From Candidatus Obscuribacter sp. (GTDB taxonomy: Bacteria; Cyanobacteriota; Vampirovibrionia; Obscuribacterales; Obscuribacteraceae): a stretch of 64,000 nucleotides of DNA. Positions within the stretch are counted from its first letter, which is position 1; every line of letters begins with the position of its first letter. Of the stretch, positions 16,114-26,051 are shown one piece after another. The translations under genes were made by a program, and so were the position numbers. The stretch is from NCBI GenBank assembly GCA_021772135.1, contig JADYXQ010000036.1, positions 1 through 64,000 of the forward strand. The letters are read 5' to 3'. Under the pieces are notes generated by a model. It was not told where the DNA came from and did no database searches. It saw only the letters and a list, made by a program, of their open reading frames with translations.

Positions 16114-17802
16114 TTGAAGTCTTGTCCTGAGTGCTACTCGGAATACCAAGATAGTCTTGAGCGTTGCCCGGCTGACAATAGCCCGCTCAAATCCGGTGAC
16201 CGCGATCCGTTAGTCGGTACACGACTGGGCGACCGCTATGAAATCGTTTCGGTAATCGGCCGCGGCGGTATGGGAGTGGTCTATAAAGCCCGCCAGGAGC
16301 AAATGGATAAGCTCATGGCGATTAAAATGTTGCACTCACATATGGTGTCAGATTCAGAAGCGGTCAAGCGCTTTTTTCGCGAAGCCAAAACAGTATCGCA
16401 AGTAAAACACCACCACATCGTCACCCTTTACGATTTTGGCATGAGCTCGCAAGGCCAGCCATTCTTGGTCATGGACTTTTTGCAGGGTGTTAGCCTTAAA
16501 GACGAACTGAAAGTCAACGGACCGCTTTCATTCGAAAGAGCCGATCGTATTTTTGGACAGATTGTCGATGGTCTGGCAGCAGCTCATTCGCTCGATGTTG
16601 TGCACAGGGACCTCAAACCAGAAAACATTGTGCTGTCAACTAACGCGCCTACCGGCGACTGGGTCACCCTGGTCGACTTTGGCCTTTCCAAATTGAAAGA
16701 ACCAAAGACCCAAGATCAATATCAAATTACTAAAACCGGCGACGTTTGCGGCAGCCCACCCTACATGAGCCCCGAGCAGTGTCTCGCCGCGTCTGCCGTT
16801 GATCCTCGCTCAGATACTTATTCTCTAGCGATCGTCGTTTACGAATCTCTTTCCGGTTTCCTTCCATACAATGCCAAGTCGGCAATCGAAATGATGGACT
16901 GCCACCTTTACGGCACGCCCATTCCCTTTTCACAATGCTCTCCCGATTTCAAAGTCTGCACCGAGCTGACCAATGTACTAAACAAGGCACTGTCGAAAGA
17001 GCCAGAGCAAAGACAAGAAGACATTCAAACATTCGGCAAAGAATTGCATGAAGCCCTCGCTCGCGACGGCATCAAGCTAAAGTCATACAAACACCGCATG
17101 GAAATTGCTTCGTTCAAAGATATGGAGAGTGAAGCCGAAGCGCTGATGACAGGCTCTTATCCGACCCTTGGACTGGCAGCTGAAGGGCATCTGAATGCAG
17201 TGAACGCGGTCTCAAATCAAACCGCCATGGAGATTGCTACCAATACGCAACTTGATCCTATGTACGCAAACCGGGTCACCGGGCCGAACGAAGTCATCAA
17301 TTTTGCTAATCCTCCTGGTTACTCTGCTAATCAGAATCAAAACGGCCATAAGGCTGCTGAACGCAGCTGGATTTCACGAATAATGAGCGCTGTTCTCGGT
17401 CCTCGCCCCAAGGTGGTTGAGGAAGAAGAAGTTGACGAATCGCTACTGCCCTACGCCAATTGCCCTTACTGTCAGGCTCCTGTGCGGTCCATGATCAGGT
17501 TTTGTATTTCTTGCCAGAGGCAGTTACCATCTGGTGCCGAATACGCAAAAATGCGCCTTAGTGGTGCCGGCGGCAAACTTGTTGCCACCAAACAACAGGC
17601 GCAAATGAATACCGGCAGGCACGCTCGACCTGGCTTCAGCAATCGCGCCAAGTCGTCGATGAATCGCCAGGGTTATCCGATGGTCACTAAGTTTCTCATG
17701 ATTGGCCTGGTGGGCGCCTGTCTCTACGCCGGTTCAGTGGCGATGAAAAATCCCGAGTTCATCAAAACCATGAAACGCACAGTTGCTTCGTTTAAAAAAT
17801 AA
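16114..17802 (+). CDS. Ser/Thr protein kinase with zinc ribbons and C-terminal membrane helix
   Basis: The start is placed at TTG 16114, preceded by GGAG at eight bases; ATG 16078 lacks a ribosome site. A short Cys-rich head (SCPECYSEYQDSLERCPADN) leads to a Hanks-type kinase domain. It has a glycine loop GRGGMGVVYKA, the catalytic loop HRDLKPEN, VDFGLSKL and GSPPYMSPEQ. After the kinase comes a linker and a zinc ribbon CPYCQ..FCISCQ (CxxC-x10-CxxC). A membrane helix (MVTKFLMIGLVGACLYAGSVAM) is near the end, so the kinase faces the cytoplasm, anchored by its C-terminus. Probably first in an operon with the TPM and S9 genes. Confidence 0.88.
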   Translation: MKSCPECYSEYQDSLERCPADNSPLKSGDRDPLVGTRLGDRYEIVSVIGRGGMGVVYKARQEQMDKLMAIKMLHSHMVSDSEAVKRFFREAKTVSQVKHHHIVTLYDFGMSSQGQPFLVMDFLQGVSLKDELKVNGPLSFERADRIFGQIVDGLAAAHSLDVVHRDLKPENIVLSTNAPTGDWVTLVDFGLSKLKEPKTQDQYQITKTGDVCGSPPYMSPEQCLAASAVDPRSDTYSLAIVVYESLSGFLPYNAKSAIEMMDCHLYGTPIPFSQCSPDFKVCTELTNVLNKALSKEPEQRQEDIQTFGKELHEALARDGIKLKSYKHRMEIASFKDMESEAEALMTGSYPTLGLAAEGHLNAVNAVSNQTAMEIATNTQLDPMYANRVTGPNEVINFANPPGYSANQNQNGHKAAERSWISRIMSAVLGPRPKVVEEEEVDESLLPYANCPYCQAPVRSMIRFCISCQRQLPSGAEYAKMRLSGAGGKLVATKQQAQMNTGRHARPGFSNRAKSSMNRQGYPMVTKFLMIGLVGACLYAGSVAMKNPEFIKTMKRTVASFKK

Positions 17803-17818
17803 TCGAGGGCTAACATAG

Positions 17819-19156
17819 ATGAGCAATCTGCCCAATTACATTCCCCAGACGGCACCAAAAGCGGCGGTGCTCGACTTGAGCGGTCGGCTCGATAGCTCAG
17901 CTCTGGCAAGAATTGAGCAAACAGCCGCCAAACTTTCCTATAAGGCAAAAGTAGTTCTCGTACCCGGTGACTACAAACCTACGCCCTCAAATGACCTGCA
18001 CGACCTGGCCAGAAGCATCGCCGATGCCTGGTCGGTGCAAGGCAATCGTTTTCTCATCGTCATTGATTTACCACACAAACAAATTCGCACAATTGGTGGA
18101 GAAGGGCTCAAATCAAAAGGCATCACCAGCGAGTTCGTGCAAAACACTTTGTTGCCGAATAATTTTTATCCCAGTATGCGCAAGGGAGATCTGCCTGGTG
18201 CCATTGAAAATTTGATGCAAGCTGTGCAAGACAAAGTGGCAGTGACGAGCCGTATGGGCACCACGGCCAGTGCCGGCCAGACTTCAAATGGGCAGTATCA
18301 ATCAGCGCCGACTCACGCCGAGCCACAAATCAATGGTCTGGGATTATGGGGAACAGTGCTCTTCTTTGGCAGCATTCTATTGGTGCTGGTGCTGACGATG
18401 GTCAATTTCTACAAGGGCAAAACCAAGCGGCTCAGGCAATCTCTCAATGATCGACTGGGCGATCTCTATCAGCGCGCCGACCAGTTGGGCCAGGCTTCAG
18501 AATATATGGCCCCCGCGAGAAACAAAGACCTGGCTCTTAAAATCACGGCATACTTTGAAAAATTGACCGCTCTCAATAAAGCTGAAGACGAAGTGGAGGA
18601 GCTGACCAAAGCCAATAATTTTGGCCGCGCCAATAACGGTTTAGTAAATTGTCTCAAATTAGCAGACCAATTGACATTAGAAATGGACGAACTTTTGCCG
18701 GCGGTCAATGCCATCACCGGCGGTGTCGACAACACTGGCGAAAACGAACGGCTTTGGTTGAAAAAGAAAGAAGCCTTAGAAAACAATCTCAAGATGCAAG
18801 AAAAGGTACCTGTATCGCAGGCCAACAGTAGATATTATCGACCGACCTGGTCTAACGAGCCCCAATATGCACCTCCCGTTTACAACAACGGCAGCAGCCT
18901 GATGAACGTCATGTTTTTACTCAATCAAATGAATATGAACAACGGAGTCGACCAGATGGATTGGCAGATGAACCATCAAATGTACCGCAATCAAAGCTAC
19001 GACAATCCTGGTATATCCGACGCCGGAGGCAGTTGGGGTAGCTCGAGTAGCGACAGCAGCAGCAATGACAGTGGCTGGGGCGACTCGGGTGGTTCCAGTA
19101 GCTCAGATTCTGGCGGAGATTCTGGTGGAGGGTCTGACGCTGGTGGCAGCTGGTAA
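17819..19156 (+). CDS. TPM-domain membrane protein
   Basis: A 445-residue protein with an N-terminal TPM (TLP18.3/Psb32/MOLO-1) domain at about 15-140, including FLIVIDLPHKQIRTIGGEGL. One membrane helix follows (LWGTVLFFGSILLVLVLTMVNFY). Next is a helical cytoplasmic domain, then a tail of Gly/Ser/Asp ending DAGGSW, typical of the YgcG-like branch. No classical signal peptide precedes the TPM domain, which is unusual since TPM domains usually lie outside the membrane. The gene starts 16 bp after the kinase and its stop overlaps the next start (TAATG), so expression is probably coupled. Confidence 0.8.
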   Translation: MSNLPNYIPQTAPKAAVLDLSGRLDSSALARIEQTAAKLSYKAKVVLVPGDYKPTPSNDLHDLARSIADAWSVQGNRFLIVIDLPHKQIRTIGGEGLKSKGITSEFVQNTLLPNNFYPSMRKGDLPGAIENLMQAVQDKVAVTSRMGTTASAGQTSNGQYQSAPTHAEPQINGLGLWGTVLFFGSILLVLVLTMVNFYKGKTKRLRQSLNDRLGDLYQRADQLGQASEYMAPARNKDLALKITAYFEKLTALNKAEDEVEELTKANNFGRANNGLVNCLKLADQLTLEMDELLPAVNAITGGVDNTGENERLWLKKKEALENNLKMQEKVPVSQANSRYYRPTWSNEPQYAPPVYNNGSSLMNVMFLLNQMNMNNGVDQMDWQMNHQMYRNQSYDNPGISDAGGSWGSSSSDSSSNDSGWGDSGGSSSSDSGGDSGGGSDAGGSW

Positions 19157-21630
19157 TGGCAGACCGCAAGCCTCTGGACTCTCATACCGGCAAACTGAAA
19201 GAACAGGCCCGAATTTACTATCAGGCTAGAAAAGACGCCGACAGAGAACTAGCGTCCAAAAATTATGCAGAGTCGCGCGCCGAATATCTGAAGGGCGTTA
19301 AAAATATCGACGCCAAAAGCGACAAAGAGAATTATCTTTGCGCTCTCTATGCAGGCGCAGGCAACGCCGCTCGCTGTCAGGGTAAATATATAACTTCTTT
19401 GCGCGATTTTGAAAAGTCGGCAAATCATTTGCAGAGCGGCAAACTTTTCATGGCAATGTTGACTTATATCATCGAATACTTGATCGACATGACCACGTAT
19501 ATCAACACTGACCCACAAAGGAAAATTGTCAAAACAGTAGCGCAGCAGCTCACACGCCGATACGCCGCATGGTTGAACTGTGGCGCGCCGCAAGCGAAGC
19601 CTAAAAGTTATTTGCTGCACAAGAAAAGAGTGGCCGATTGCTTTGCCACACTTGAAGAACTGGCTGACTTTCAAGATCCAGACAGTGTCAAAAAACGCAG
19701 CGATGCCACAGACTGGTTGCAAAAACAAGCACTGTTATCTCGTCTGCGTTTGCTGCCAATCATCCTCAACTACAAACGGCCCAAAGAGTTTTATAAGGCT
19801 GGTTACGCGCAAATGCACCAGGTTCCGTACAAGGCCGGCGATTACTATTTTTATACCAATACCGATCGCAGTTCTTATAAAACCATCAAACGCTCGCTAA
19901 CCATCGGTAAAAAAGCCAAGACCATATTTTCAGCAAAGAAACATTGCCCGGTGGGCACCTGGCTGGCCGGCACGAGAGTGCATCGAAACGGCAATTTGCT
20001 TGCATACGGCCTGTCAAAGCACGGTTCAGATTTTCAAAGTTGGAGAATCATTGACCTGAACACAAGCAGAGAACTGAAAGACGTAATCGACAATGTGCCA
20101 TCGGGTTCGATATTTTTTCACCCCACCAAACGTGGATTGTACTATCGCAAAAATGTCAGCAAATCTTCAAAAGGCAATGACGCTGAGTACAACAAACGAG
20201 CAGCAATTTACTATCACCATCTAGGCCAGAGTGCCAAACGCGATACACTTGTGCACGCACCTCATGGCAAAGATGCAGACTGGGTCGACATCTACCCGCT
20301 GATTAAGAGTGATTTTGTCATCGTTTCAGAAGTACCGTCGCAGTCTTTTCACAACCGCATTTATGTCAAATCGCTGGATACCGGAAAAATGGTGCGGCTC
20401 TTTGATCGCTCCATCGGCTCTTATGCCTATCTGGGCAAGGCGAATGACAAATTATTTTTCCGCACAGATCACCGTGCCAGTCGTGGACGCGTTCTGGCAG
20501 TATCAATTAATTGGAAAAAACATAAAGTCGTCTCCACAGACGAGATATTGGCGCAGAGCGCTTTCACACTGCAAGATATACGACTTCAAGACGATGGCAT
20601 GATCGTGCATGCCCTCGATGGAGAGGGGCGCACACGCCTGTTGCAATACAACTTCGCCGGTGAGCAAATTGCGGAAATAGGCTTACCTTTCAGCGGCACA
20701 TTAAGCGCGCTCTCTACAAGCTTCAGAGACAAAAACATATTTTTCACCCTGCAAAACTTTGCAACCCCCAGCACCATCTATCATCACGATCTGGAATGCG
20801 GCGAAACGACGCTGTTTCAGGCACCGACTTACTCGATGTCAAAGCGTGTGGAACAACATCTAGTGCAAGTCAAAAGCAAAGACGGCACCATGATACCGAT
20901 GAACATTGCCCATTTAAAAGGAATTACGCTGGACGGAAAAAATCCCACACTGCTCTATGTTTATGGCGGCTTCAGCATCGGCATGTTTCCATATTTTTCT
21001 TACCAGATTGCCAGTTGGCTCGCTGTGGGCGGCATCTGGGCTCAGCCTTACTTGCGCGGCGGAGACGAACTTGGATCAGATTGGCACGAATCTGCTACCA
21101 AGCTAAGCAAGCAGAAGACTTATGATGATACCGCTGCCAGTGCGCGCTGGTTAATTGAAAACAAATATACCAGGCCTGACAAACTGGCTATTAACGGCGC
21201 CAGCAATGGTGGATTAACCGTCGGCGTGGCCATCACCCAGCACCCTGAACTCTATGGCGCAGCTATTGCCGACAATGGCTTATACGATATGCTTAAATTT
21301 AGCTTGCATGGTCTCGGTTGGGCCTGGCAGGCCGAATACGGTTCAATCAACAAAGCAGAAGAGCTTAAGACTCTAGAAAAATATTCGCCTTATCATCAGC
21401 TCAATAAAGTGAAAAAAGCGGAGCATTTTCCAAAGGTGATGATCAACGCCTCCACCTGCGATGACCGCGTGGTGCCCTGGCACTCTTATAAATTTGCCGC
21501 AGCATTGCAAAATGAGCTGGGCGCTGATGTGATGTTGAACGTCAAATACAAGCAAGGTCACGGCGGCGGCAAACCCGATTGGACCATTCGCGATAACCTG
21601 GCTTATTTGAAATGGGCGCTGAAATTCTAG
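19156..21630 (+). CDS. Prolyl-oligopeptidase family (S9) peptidase with N-terminal TPR-like domain
   Basis: 824 residues. The first 190 are helical and TPR-like (YAESRAEYLKGVKNI, YAGAGNAARCQGKYITSLRDF). A seven-bladed beta-propeller follows (about 230-560), then the alpha/beta-hydrolase domain. The catalytic Ser lies in NGASNGGLTVG, the Asp in STCDDRVVPWHS and the His in KQGHGGGKPD. The family cleaves peptides after proline or acts on short peptides. No signal peptide is seen, so it is probably cytoplasmic. The TPR-S9 fusion is unusual. The start overlaps the stop of the TPM gene by one base. Confidence 0.87.
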   Translation: MADRKPLDSHTGKLKEQARIYYQARKDADRELASKNYAESRAEYLKGVKNIDAKSDKENYLCALYAGAGNAARCQGKYITSLRDFEKSANHLQSGKLFMAMLTYIIEYLIDMTTYINTDPQRKIVKTVAQQLTRRYAAWLNCGAPQAKPKSYLLHKKRVADCFATLEELADFQDPDSVKKRSDATDWLQKQALLSRLRLLPIILNYKRPKEFYKAGYAQMHQVPYKAGDYYFYTNTDRSSYKTIKRSLTIGKKAKTIFSAKKHCPVGTWLAGTRVHRNGNLLAYGLSKHGSDFQSWRIIDLNTSRELKDVIDNVPSGSIFFHPTKRGLYYRKNVSKSSKGNDAEYNKRAAIYYHHLGQSAKRDTLVHAPHGKDADWVDIYPLIKSDFVIVSEVPSQSFHNRIYVKSLDTGKMVRLFDRSIGSYAYLGKANDKLFFRTDHRASRGRVLAVSINWKKHKVVSTDEILAQSAFTLQDIRLQDDGMIVHALDGEGRTRLLQYNFAGEQIAEIGLPFSGTLSALSTSFRDKNIFFTLQNFATPSTIYHHDLECGETTLFQAPTYSMSKRVEQHLVQVKSKDGTMIPMNIAHLKGITLDGKNPTLLYVYGGFSIGMFPYFSYQIASWLAVGGIWAQPYLRGGDELGSDWHESATKLSKQKTYDDTAASARWLIENKYTRPDKLAINGASNGGLTVGVAITQHPELYGAAIADNGLYDMLKFSLHGLGWAWQAEYGSINKAEELKTLEKYSPYHQLNKVKKAEHFPKVMINASTCDDRVVPWHSYKFAAALQNELGADVMLNVKYKQGHGGGKPDWTIRDNLAYLKWALKF

Positions 21631-21778
21631 TTTTGTGCAAAAACAGGAATGTTCTAGCCAGTCTTAAATTTGGCTGACACCACGGTTATACAAAGTTAGA
21701 GCGCAGGCTTATACATTATTTATTGGCCATTTAGAGCGAAATTGGCGAACAAACACCATCCACAATTCCGCATGCAAT

Positions 21779-22078
21779 CTAGTTCGCCTTGAAGTTGCCC
21801 TTCAAATTTTGCCCGATGCGGAAACCTTGAATCAAGTTGTGCCGGGTGAATTGAAAAATCTCGTGCAGAGCAGCAGCATCAGTAATGCCATGCTTATCAG
21901 ATATAGCATTGACCTGTTCCATGGCTACGGCTGAAAAGTAAACGTCAACATCATCGTGAACATGTCCGCGGCCCTGGTTCGGCAACTTCAAAATGGCCTT
22001 ACCAAAATCGTTGGTAACAGCGTCGGCTATTTGCGCGGTGAGAAGATCGGCGTAGAACGATTCGGCTTTAACTGCCAT
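21779..22078 (-). CDS. Small orphan protein, function unknown
   Basis: A 99-residue soluble, mostly helical protein with no recognised family. Segments: ADAVTNDFGKAILKLPNQGRGH and ALHEIFQFTRHNLIQGFRIG. It lies 17 bp downstream of the uracil-DNA glycosylase gene on the same strand and is likely in its transcript. Codon use resembles its neighbours. Confidence 0.55.
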   Translation of the reverse strand: MAVKAESFYADLLTAQIADAVTNDFGKAILKLPNQGRGHVHDDVDVYFSAVAMEQVNAISDKHGITDAAALHEIFQFTRHNLIQGFRIGQNLKGNFKAN

Positions 22079-22095
22079 TCAGAGCCCCCATGAGT

Positions 22096-22716
22096 TCACA
22101 CTAAGGTCACTAGATCTAGTTGCTTGCGTACTTCTTGGATGTCCTTCCACATCAACCACTTGGGTGAGCCGACTTCTTTTGAATCGTTTCGCAGCAAGTA
22201 AGACGGGTGGAATACAGGCATAACTTTAGCACCGAACTCACCATCGAACCAAATACCTCTTATACGGCTTATAGGATGCTTAACTTCTAAAATTGCCTCG
22301 ACCGCAGTAGCACCGGCAAGTAAAATCAGTGCAGGCTTAACCAGCTCCAGCTGTGCCTTTAGATACTTGCGACATGCCAATCGCTCCGCTTTTTCGGGGG
22401 GCCGATTGTTGGGTGGACGACACTTTACGACATTGCAAATGTATATATCTTTTTGCGCATCAATATTTGCCGCGCCGAGAATTTTATCCAGCAATTTTCC
22501 GGCTCTACCATCAAAGGGAATGCCGCTCTCATCGTCGTTTCGACCAGGCGAATCACCGATTATCATCAGCTTGGCTTGAGGATTTCCTCGGGCAAAGGCA
22601 ACTTGCTTGCGACTCTGGCAAAGGGCGCAATCTACACAGACTTTAGCCGCAGACTCCACCTCTGCCAGGCTCTTCCAACTTAAAAGGACTGCCAGATGAA
22701 GTTGTTCAGACATCAA
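22096..22716 (-). CDS. Uracil-DNA glycosylase, type 4 (Fe-S)
   Basis: A 206-residue DNA repair enzyme that removes uracil from DNA. Family 4 motifs: IIGDSPGRNDDESG (motif A, with Gly-Asp in place of the usual Gly-Glu), a GRAGKLLDKIL stretch, and HPSYLLRN (motif B). Cluster cysteines are available in CVDCALC and in CNVVKC..ACRKYL. MSEQ at 22713 is an equally good start. The stop lies 18 bp from the downstream small gene, and the upstream neighbour on the same strand is glutamate racemase. Confidence 0.88.
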   Translation of the reverse strand: MMSEQLHLAVLLSWKSLAEVESAAKVCVDCALCQSRKQVAFARGNPQAKLMIIGDSPGRNDDESGIPFDGRAGKLLDKILGAANIDAQKDIYICNVVKCRPPNNRPPEKAERLACRKYLKAQLELVKPALILLAGATAVEAILEVKHPISRIRGIWFDGEFGAKVMPVFHPSYLLRNDSKEVGSPKWLMWKDIQEVRKQLDLVTLV

Positions 22717-22734
22717 AAAGCCTCTAAGAACTTA

Positions 22735-23799
22735 TTAAGCAAAAGAAGGCGAGGTTGTAACGTCTATTGAAACACTCTGAGGTATGAGCGACGCTGTTGA
22801 GCTGCGTGCCACCTTCTTAGACAATTCACGAGGAGCAGCTACAAGCTCAGCTACATCAAGCTGCGATACAACACCCAGGTCTTGTCCTAAACAAGATGCG
22901 GCAGCAAGAGCAAAGTCTACGGCACTACCGGTGGTGTAAATCTTAAAGGCCGATGTCTGGTAATCATTGGGGGCCGTTGCTACTACCGGTGGTGCATCCA
23001 AACCAAGCAGCTGAAGTGCGAGTGCGTGGGATGGATCAACCAGTTTAAGCCCCAGTGGATAGAGCGCTTTCAGCTTTCCGCTCACCAATTTTTCAATGCG
23101 ATCAGCTACAAATGGGAAATGCGTACAACCAAGTACAAGCCCATCAACGCCGGTCAGCGCGCTCAAATATTCAATCAATGCGGCCTCGAGTTCAGCTTCG
23201 CAACTGGCTTGACCGAGGCGACCACTTTCAATCAGCGGTACTAGTTTCGGACAACCAATCTCAACCACCTTGCCTGCGTAACCACGAGCAGTTAGGGCGC
23301 GCGAAAATGCTTTGCTTTTGGCTGTGTTGATTGTCGCCATTACACCCAGAGACTCAGGCGGGTTAGCAATCAACCAGTCGGCAGTTGGCTCGATCAGGTC
23401 AAAAACAGTCACTCCCGCCACTCGTGCAGCAGCCTTCACCGCAGCACCTTTGGCGATGGCAGCACTGGTATTGCAGGCCATAACAATAGAATCAAGCTGG
23501 AAAGATGTTAGCCAGCTAACAATTTCTTCGACGAATAAAGCAATCTCGCCCTGAGCGCGGTTGCCGTAAGGGCAGCGAGCAGTGTCACCAAGGTAGACGA
23601 ACTCTAAAGCCTCGCTCTGAGTGACCGAAACCAGATGCCGCAAGACAGATAAGCCGCCTACTCCTGAATCGAAAAGGCCGATTCGTTTAGGTGCGCGCTT
23701 ATAGAGCTGGTCTTGAGTAATCACATTTTTAGACAATTGAGAATCACTTATTTGGCAAGAGATAAACGAGTTCAAAAACACTACTTGGTTGGTTTCCAA
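22735..23799 (-). CDS. murI: Glutamate racemase
   Basis: It converts L-glutamate to D-glutamate for peptidoglycan. Motifs: GLFDSGVGGLSVLR, YLGDTARCPYG, the first catalytic Cys in MACNTSA and the second in LGCTHFPF. At 354 residues it is longer than the usual 265-290. About 35 residues are extra at the N-terminus and 45 at the C-terminus (a Ser/Ala-rich tail), so the TTG start at 23799 may be too early; GTG 23724 is an alternative. The frame overlaps the end of the amidase gene by 19 bp, linking two cell-wall genes. Confidence 0.93.
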   Translation of the reverse strand: METNQVVFLNSFISCQISDSQLSKNVITQDQLYKRAPKRIGLFDSGVGGLSVLRHLVSVTQSEALEFVYLGDTARCPYGNRAQGEIALFVEEIVSWLTSFQLDSIVMACNTSAAIAKGAAVKAAARVAGVTVFDLIEPTADWLIANPPESLGVMATINTAKSKAFSRALTARGYAGKVVEIGCPKLVPLIESGRLGQASCEAELEAALIEYLSALTGVDGLVLGCTHFPFVADRIEKLVSGKLKALYPLGLKLVDPSHALALQLLGLDAPPVVATAPNDYQTSAFKIYTTGSAVDFALAAASCLGQDLGVVSQLDVAELVAAPRELSKKVARSSTASLIPQSVSIDVTTSPSFA

Positions 23800-26051
23800 T
23801 TTCCGCTTGCAACCCTAGACGGATTTATCATCTCAGAAGTGCCTACTGAATGGGAAGAATTATTAGCCACGTCACTTTGAGATTTTACATCGTTCAAATA
23901 ATTCATAACCCCGCGAGCCAAGGCGTTGGCGACTTTTTGCTGATAATCGGACGAAACCAGGCGGTCGCGCTCGCCTTTGTGGGTGATATAGCCCACTTCA
24001 GCGAGGATAGCCGGTACTGGTGTGTGATTGATGACATAAAAACGCGCTTTCCTAACCGAACGGTCAGGTGCACCGAGGCCCCCTACCAGCGAGCCGTGCA
24101 CACGATCGGCTAAAGGCCGGCTGCGGTCAGTCTGGAAGTAGGTTTCGATGCCATATACATTCGATGTGCTTTCGAGCGAATTGATATGTACCGATAAGAA
24201 CAAGTTAGGACCTACGGCATTGGTGATTTTGACCCGATCTTCAAGTGAAACGAAAGTGTCGTCAGAGCGTGTCAACACAATGCGGGCGCCTTTGCTTTCA
24301 AGCACTTTCTTTAGCTTAGCGATGATTCGCATGGTCACTTCTTTTTCTTGCACATCGCCGCGCACCGCACCAGGATCGTTACCACCGTGCCCGGCATCAA
24401 GCACGACAACAGTTTCGTTGGGAGCACGGGGCACTACTATAGGTCCGGTTGGTACCAGATTAGCTACGGCAGAGCCGGTGCGGGAAATGCCGGCGTTACC
24501 GCTCAGCCCTTTGGCTAAAGTGACGGTCATATAATTTGAGCCGGTGTTATAGAACTCATCTACCGACACAGTGTCATCGCTTAACTGCAATACCAGGCGT
24601 CCGGCACCTTCTTGCTCGCCCGGCAAACCCACCCTTATAGATGAAACCAGAGGCGACTCAGTGATATCAGGCAACATCGACTCAGCCAGTTCGCGATACT
24701 CAGGCATATCGACCACGTAACGTTCCGGATTGTGCAGACGGAATGATTTAAAAGTGAGCTGTTTGCCGTCCGGACGTTCGACTCTAAAAAGTTCGAGCTT
24801 GGCGCCAGAACCCTGACCATCAGCAGATGAAAGCGTAATTACAGGCGGAGGTGCAGCAGGAACTTCGGCAGGTTGATTTTCAAAATCATACAAACCTTCA
24901 GCAGCTGAAGATCTTGTTGAACTAGTGGTAGTCGTGGAAGTTGTCGTGCTAGCAGTTGTAGTCGAGGTGGTGATGCCATTAGCAGTGCGCACTTCATGAG
25001 AAGCAGACGACGAGACCACTGCGGAAGCTGGTGCAACGGCAGACGGGGGAAGTGAATTAAAAGCGGAGACATCAGCGTCAATCGGACCGACAAGCCCAAA
25101 GTTTGTGCTCAAGTTGCTGTTGACGGTACTGCCGGCAGTGCCTGGGCGAGCAGGCGCAACTTTAGGCAGCGGCTTCTCAGCTATTTTTTCAATGGGCTTG
25201 ACCGGTGCTTTTACAGGAGCTTTAGCAATACTTGTAGTTGCGACTGTTGCAGCGGGTGCAGCGGGTGCCACTGCTACTGGTGGCACGTTTTCTACGGGCT
25301 CGTCCTTTGTCACTTCAGTCGGTGCGCCAAAATAGCCTTTGGTTTTTGTTTTCAAACGGCCCAGCCAGCCTTTCGCTTGCTCACTGGAAGCCGCAGCCAC
25401 GCTGCTTTTGCTACCGATAGCGGCGGCCACAGGAGGCATTTGATCTGACTCTGAATCTGCTTTGACCGGGGGTTTAGCTGTTAATGGTTTAACGACTGGT
25501 GGTTTAGCTGCTGGTTTTTTAGCAATCTGAGTGCTGGTGGTACCAGGTTCAGTCCAGGAAAGTTTGAGCAAACCGGGAGCGGCACCGATAGCTACTTTTT
25601 TTAAAACGGCCGGGTCATGAGCAATGAACGAAACTCTTAAAATGCTTGGACTTACTTGAAACTGGCCGATATGAATTTCTTTAATCCCGACCAATTTTGG
25701 ATTTCTTAGACCCTTCTCAGATGAATTCAACCTAATGATTTTAGTGGGGTAGCTCCAGCTCAAGCCCTCAAAGTCTGCAGTTAAAACCGTATCGCCGTTT
25801 GAACCGGGCAGATATTTAAATTGAGGACGACCTGCCACCACTTGGCCTTCGGTTTTAAGCACGATTTCACCGGCGTCGGCATTCTCAGAAAACTGAGTGA
25901 CGCGAGCTCCAGGAGCACGGTTATAACCACGCTCTTGAGCAGCTACCGGCAAAGCGTCAGGCACCAATAGCAGCGCCACCGTCGCCACTGAAGACGAAAG
26001 TAATGCAAGCGAAGCAGCTGATAAAGCTTTTCTGAACGGTAGGCCGGTGAT
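23781..26051 (-). CDS. N-acetylmuramoyl-L-alanine amidase with AMIN domains
   Basis: It cleaves the amide between MurNAc and the stem peptide during cell division. Two AMIN-like domains (near the N-terminus and before the catalytic domain) flank a long Pro/Ala/Ser/Thr linker. The Amidase_3 domain has VVVLDAGHGGNDPG (Zn His), the metal Glu in GDVQEKEVT, FLSVHINS (Zn His) and ILAEVGYI (catalytic Glu). The track start (GTG 25988) cuts the signal peptide. The frame stays open upstream, reading ITGLPFRKALSAASLALLSS and on into VATVALLLV. It begins at ATC 26051, with AAGGAG six bases before it. An AUC start is therefore proposed; otherwise the start is GTG 25988. Confidence 0.9.
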   Translation of the reverse strand: MTGLPFRKALSAASLALLSSSVATVALLLVPDALPVAAQERGYNRAPGARVTQFSENADAGEIVLKTEGQVVAGRPQFKYLPGSNGDTVLTADFEGLSWSYPTKIIRLNSSEKGLRNPKLVGIKEIHIGQFQVSPSILRVSFIAHDPAVLKKVAIGAAPGLLKLSWTEPGTTSTQIAKKPAAKPPVVKPLTAKPPVKADSESDQMPPVAAAIGSKSSVAAASSEQAKGWLGRLKTKTKGYFGAPTEVTKDEPVENVPPVAVAPAAPAATVATTSIAKAPVKAPVKPIEKIAEKPLPKVAPARPGTAGSTVNSNLSTNFGLVGPIDADVSAFNSLPPSAVAPASAVVSSSASHEVRTANGITTSTTTASTTTSTTTTSSTRSSAAEGLYDFENQPAEVPAAPPPVITLSSADGQGSGAKLELFRVERPDGKQLTFKSFRLHNPERYVVDMPEYRELAESMLPDITESPLVSSIRVGLPGEQEGAGRLVLQLSDDTVSVDEFYNTGSNYMTVTLAKGLSGNAGISRTGSAVANLVPTGPIVVPRAPNETVVVLDAGHGGNDPGAVRGDVQEKEVTMRIIAKLKKVLESKGARIVLTRSDDTFVSLEDRVKITNAVGPNLFLSVHINSLESTSNVYGIETYFQTDRSRPLADRVHGSLVGGLGAPDRSVRKARFYVINHTPVPAILAEVGYITHKGERDRLVSSDYQQKVANALARGVMNYLNDVKSQSDVANNSSHSVGTSEMINPSRVASGNWKPTK

